The notes under the pieces were generated by a model, which worked only from the letters and a program-made list of their open reading frames with translations, ran no database searches and had not been told where the DNA came from. From the NCBI GenBank assembly GCA_027021605.1, contig JALUUA010000333.1, positions 1 to 5,623 on the forward strand: a DNA stretch of 5,623 nt, read 5' to 3'. This document shows, piece after piece, positions 4,973 through 5,623 of the stretch. How positions within the stretch are numbered: the first letter of the stretch is position 1; each line of letters opens with the position of its first letter. The stretch is from Candidatus Bipolaricaulota bacterium (GTDB lineage: Bacteria; Bipolaricaulota; Bipolaricaulia; RBG-16-55-9). A program made the position numbers and the translations under genes.

Positions 4973-5623
4973 ATGAGACTTCGTGAGATCCAGAGGCGGA
5001 AGGCGCGGGTGGTGGACGTCGGCGGGGTGAAGATCGGCGGCGAGCACCCCGTCGTCGTGCAGTCCATGACGTCCACCGACACCCGCGACGTCGAGGCGAC
5101 CGCGGCCCAGATCCACGAGCTGGAAAGGGCGGGCTGCGAGATCGTGCGGGTGGCCGTGCTCAACATGGACGCCGCCCGCAACCTGGGGGCCCTCAAGGAG
5201 CGCATCTCGATCCCGCTGGTCGCCGACATCCACTTCGACCACCGCCTGGCCCTGGAAGCGATCCGCCAAGGGGTCGATAAGGTGCGCCTCAACCCTGGGA
5301 ACATCACCAAGCCCGAGAAGATCAAGGAGGTCGTCCAGGCGGCAAAGGACGCGGGGGTTCCCATCCGGGTGGGGGTCAACTCGGGCTCCCTCCCCAAAGA
5401 TTTGCTGATCAAGCACGAGGGGGCCACGCCCGAGGCGATGGTGGAGGCAGGGCTTCGGGAGATCGAGATCTTAGAGTCCCTCAACTTTTACGACATCGTG
5501 ATCTCCCTCAAGAGCACGGACGTGCGGGTGATGATCGAGTCGTATCGTCTGATGGCCAAGCACGTGGAGTACCCCTTCCACTTGGGGGTCACGGAGGCGG
5601 GGCTGGGGGATGCGGCGATCGCC
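4973..5623 (+). CDS. ispG: 4-hydroxy-3-methylbut-2-enyl diphosphate synthase IspG/GcpE (partial, C-terminus beyond right edge)
   Basis: IspG converts MEcPP to HMBPP, the penultimate step of the MEP isoprenoid pathway, in the cytoplasm. The 217 visible residues cover most of the TIM-barrel domain, with family motifs VVVQSMTSTDTRDVEAT (27-43), PLVADIHFDHRLAL (81-94), KVRLNPGNI (103-111), IRVGVNSGSL (131-140), SLKSTDV (178-184) and FHLGVTEAG (202-210). The C-terminal cluster domain, with the [4Fe-4S] cysteines and glutamate, lies outside the window. ATG 4973 places the N-terminal IQRRK-V-VG-V-IGG-HPV segment as in homologs, and no upstream in-frame start competes. There is no strong ribosome site; GGGTGGG (4951-4957) is too far upstream to be convincing. 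The 52-nt gap after the CBS gene shows no promoter or terminator I would call, so it is likely in the miaB operon. Confidence 0.95.
   Translation, partial: MRLREIQRRKARVVDVGGVKIGGEHPVVVQSMTSTDTRDVEATAAQIHELERAGCEIVRVAVLNMDAARNLGALKERISIPLVADIHFDHRLALEAIRQGVDKVRLNPGNITKPEKIKEVVQAAKDAGVPIRVGVNSGSLPKDLLIKHEGATPEAMVEAGLREIEILESLNFYDIVISLKSTDVRVMIESYRLMAKHVEYPFHLGVTEAGLGDAAIA

Noticed and set aside
2875..5484. Minus-strand open frames of 303 aa (2875-3786) and 554 aa (3820-5484)
   Set aside because: They lie opposite miaB, the CBS gene and ispG, all of which carry clear family motifs. Stop codons are scarce in GC-rich DNA, so these are shadows.

Overview
The window comes from a GC-rich bacterium. 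It contains a large regulator with winged-helix, BTAD and ATPase domains, sigma70-type promoters, strong Shine-Dalgarno sites on the regulatory genes, and the bacterial MEP isoprenoid pathway. Regulators of this AfsR/SARP type are most abundant in Actinobacteria, Chloroflexota and related GC-rich lineages. The sequence alone does not fix the phylum, and nothing here is diagnostic of a mobile element, phage or CRISPR locus.

Left part (1-2039, minus strand): one long gene, cut by the window's left edge, with 679 residues visible. It encodes an AfsR-like regulator: an N-terminal OmpR-type winged helix, a bacterial transcriptional activation domain (BTAD), an NB-ARC/STAND-type ATPase with clear Walker A and B motifs, and the start of a helical C-terminal region. 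It has its own promoter (TTGACG, 17 bp, TAGGAT) and an AAGGAG ribosome site.

Centre (2040-2974): a 180-bp divergent intergenic region holds that promoter, two small inverted repeats and a tandem pair of GTTCAC hexamers spaced 11 bp start to start. It drives, rightward, a two-gene unit. The first gene encodes a 66-residue unknown protein that apparently starts at CTG. The second, overlapping it by ATGA, encodes a 185-residue protein with a stand-alone cyclic-nucleotide-binding-like fold, no DNA-binding domain, and a missing ribose-contacting glutamate. The divergent layout suggests, but does not prove, that the regulator controls this pair.

Right part (2975-5623): a near-consensus promoter (TTGACA, 17 bp, TATGCT) lies so close to the next ATG that the miaB transcript should be practically leaderless. 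A MiaB-family tRNA methylthiotransferase is followed 9 nt later by a small two-CBS-domain protein, and after a further 52 nt by ispG (cut by the right edge at residue 217). The three genes look like one operon. MiaB and IspG are both iron-sulfur enzymes, and they are linked metabolically: IspG feeds the DMAPP pool that MiaA uses to make i6A37, the substrate of MiaB. The CBS protein between them could be an adenylate sensor, though that is inference.

The most useful second looks are the 11-bp direct repeats facing a BTAD regulator, the degenerate cNMP-binding protein with its tiny partner, the leaderless miaB start, and the unusual MiaB motifs.
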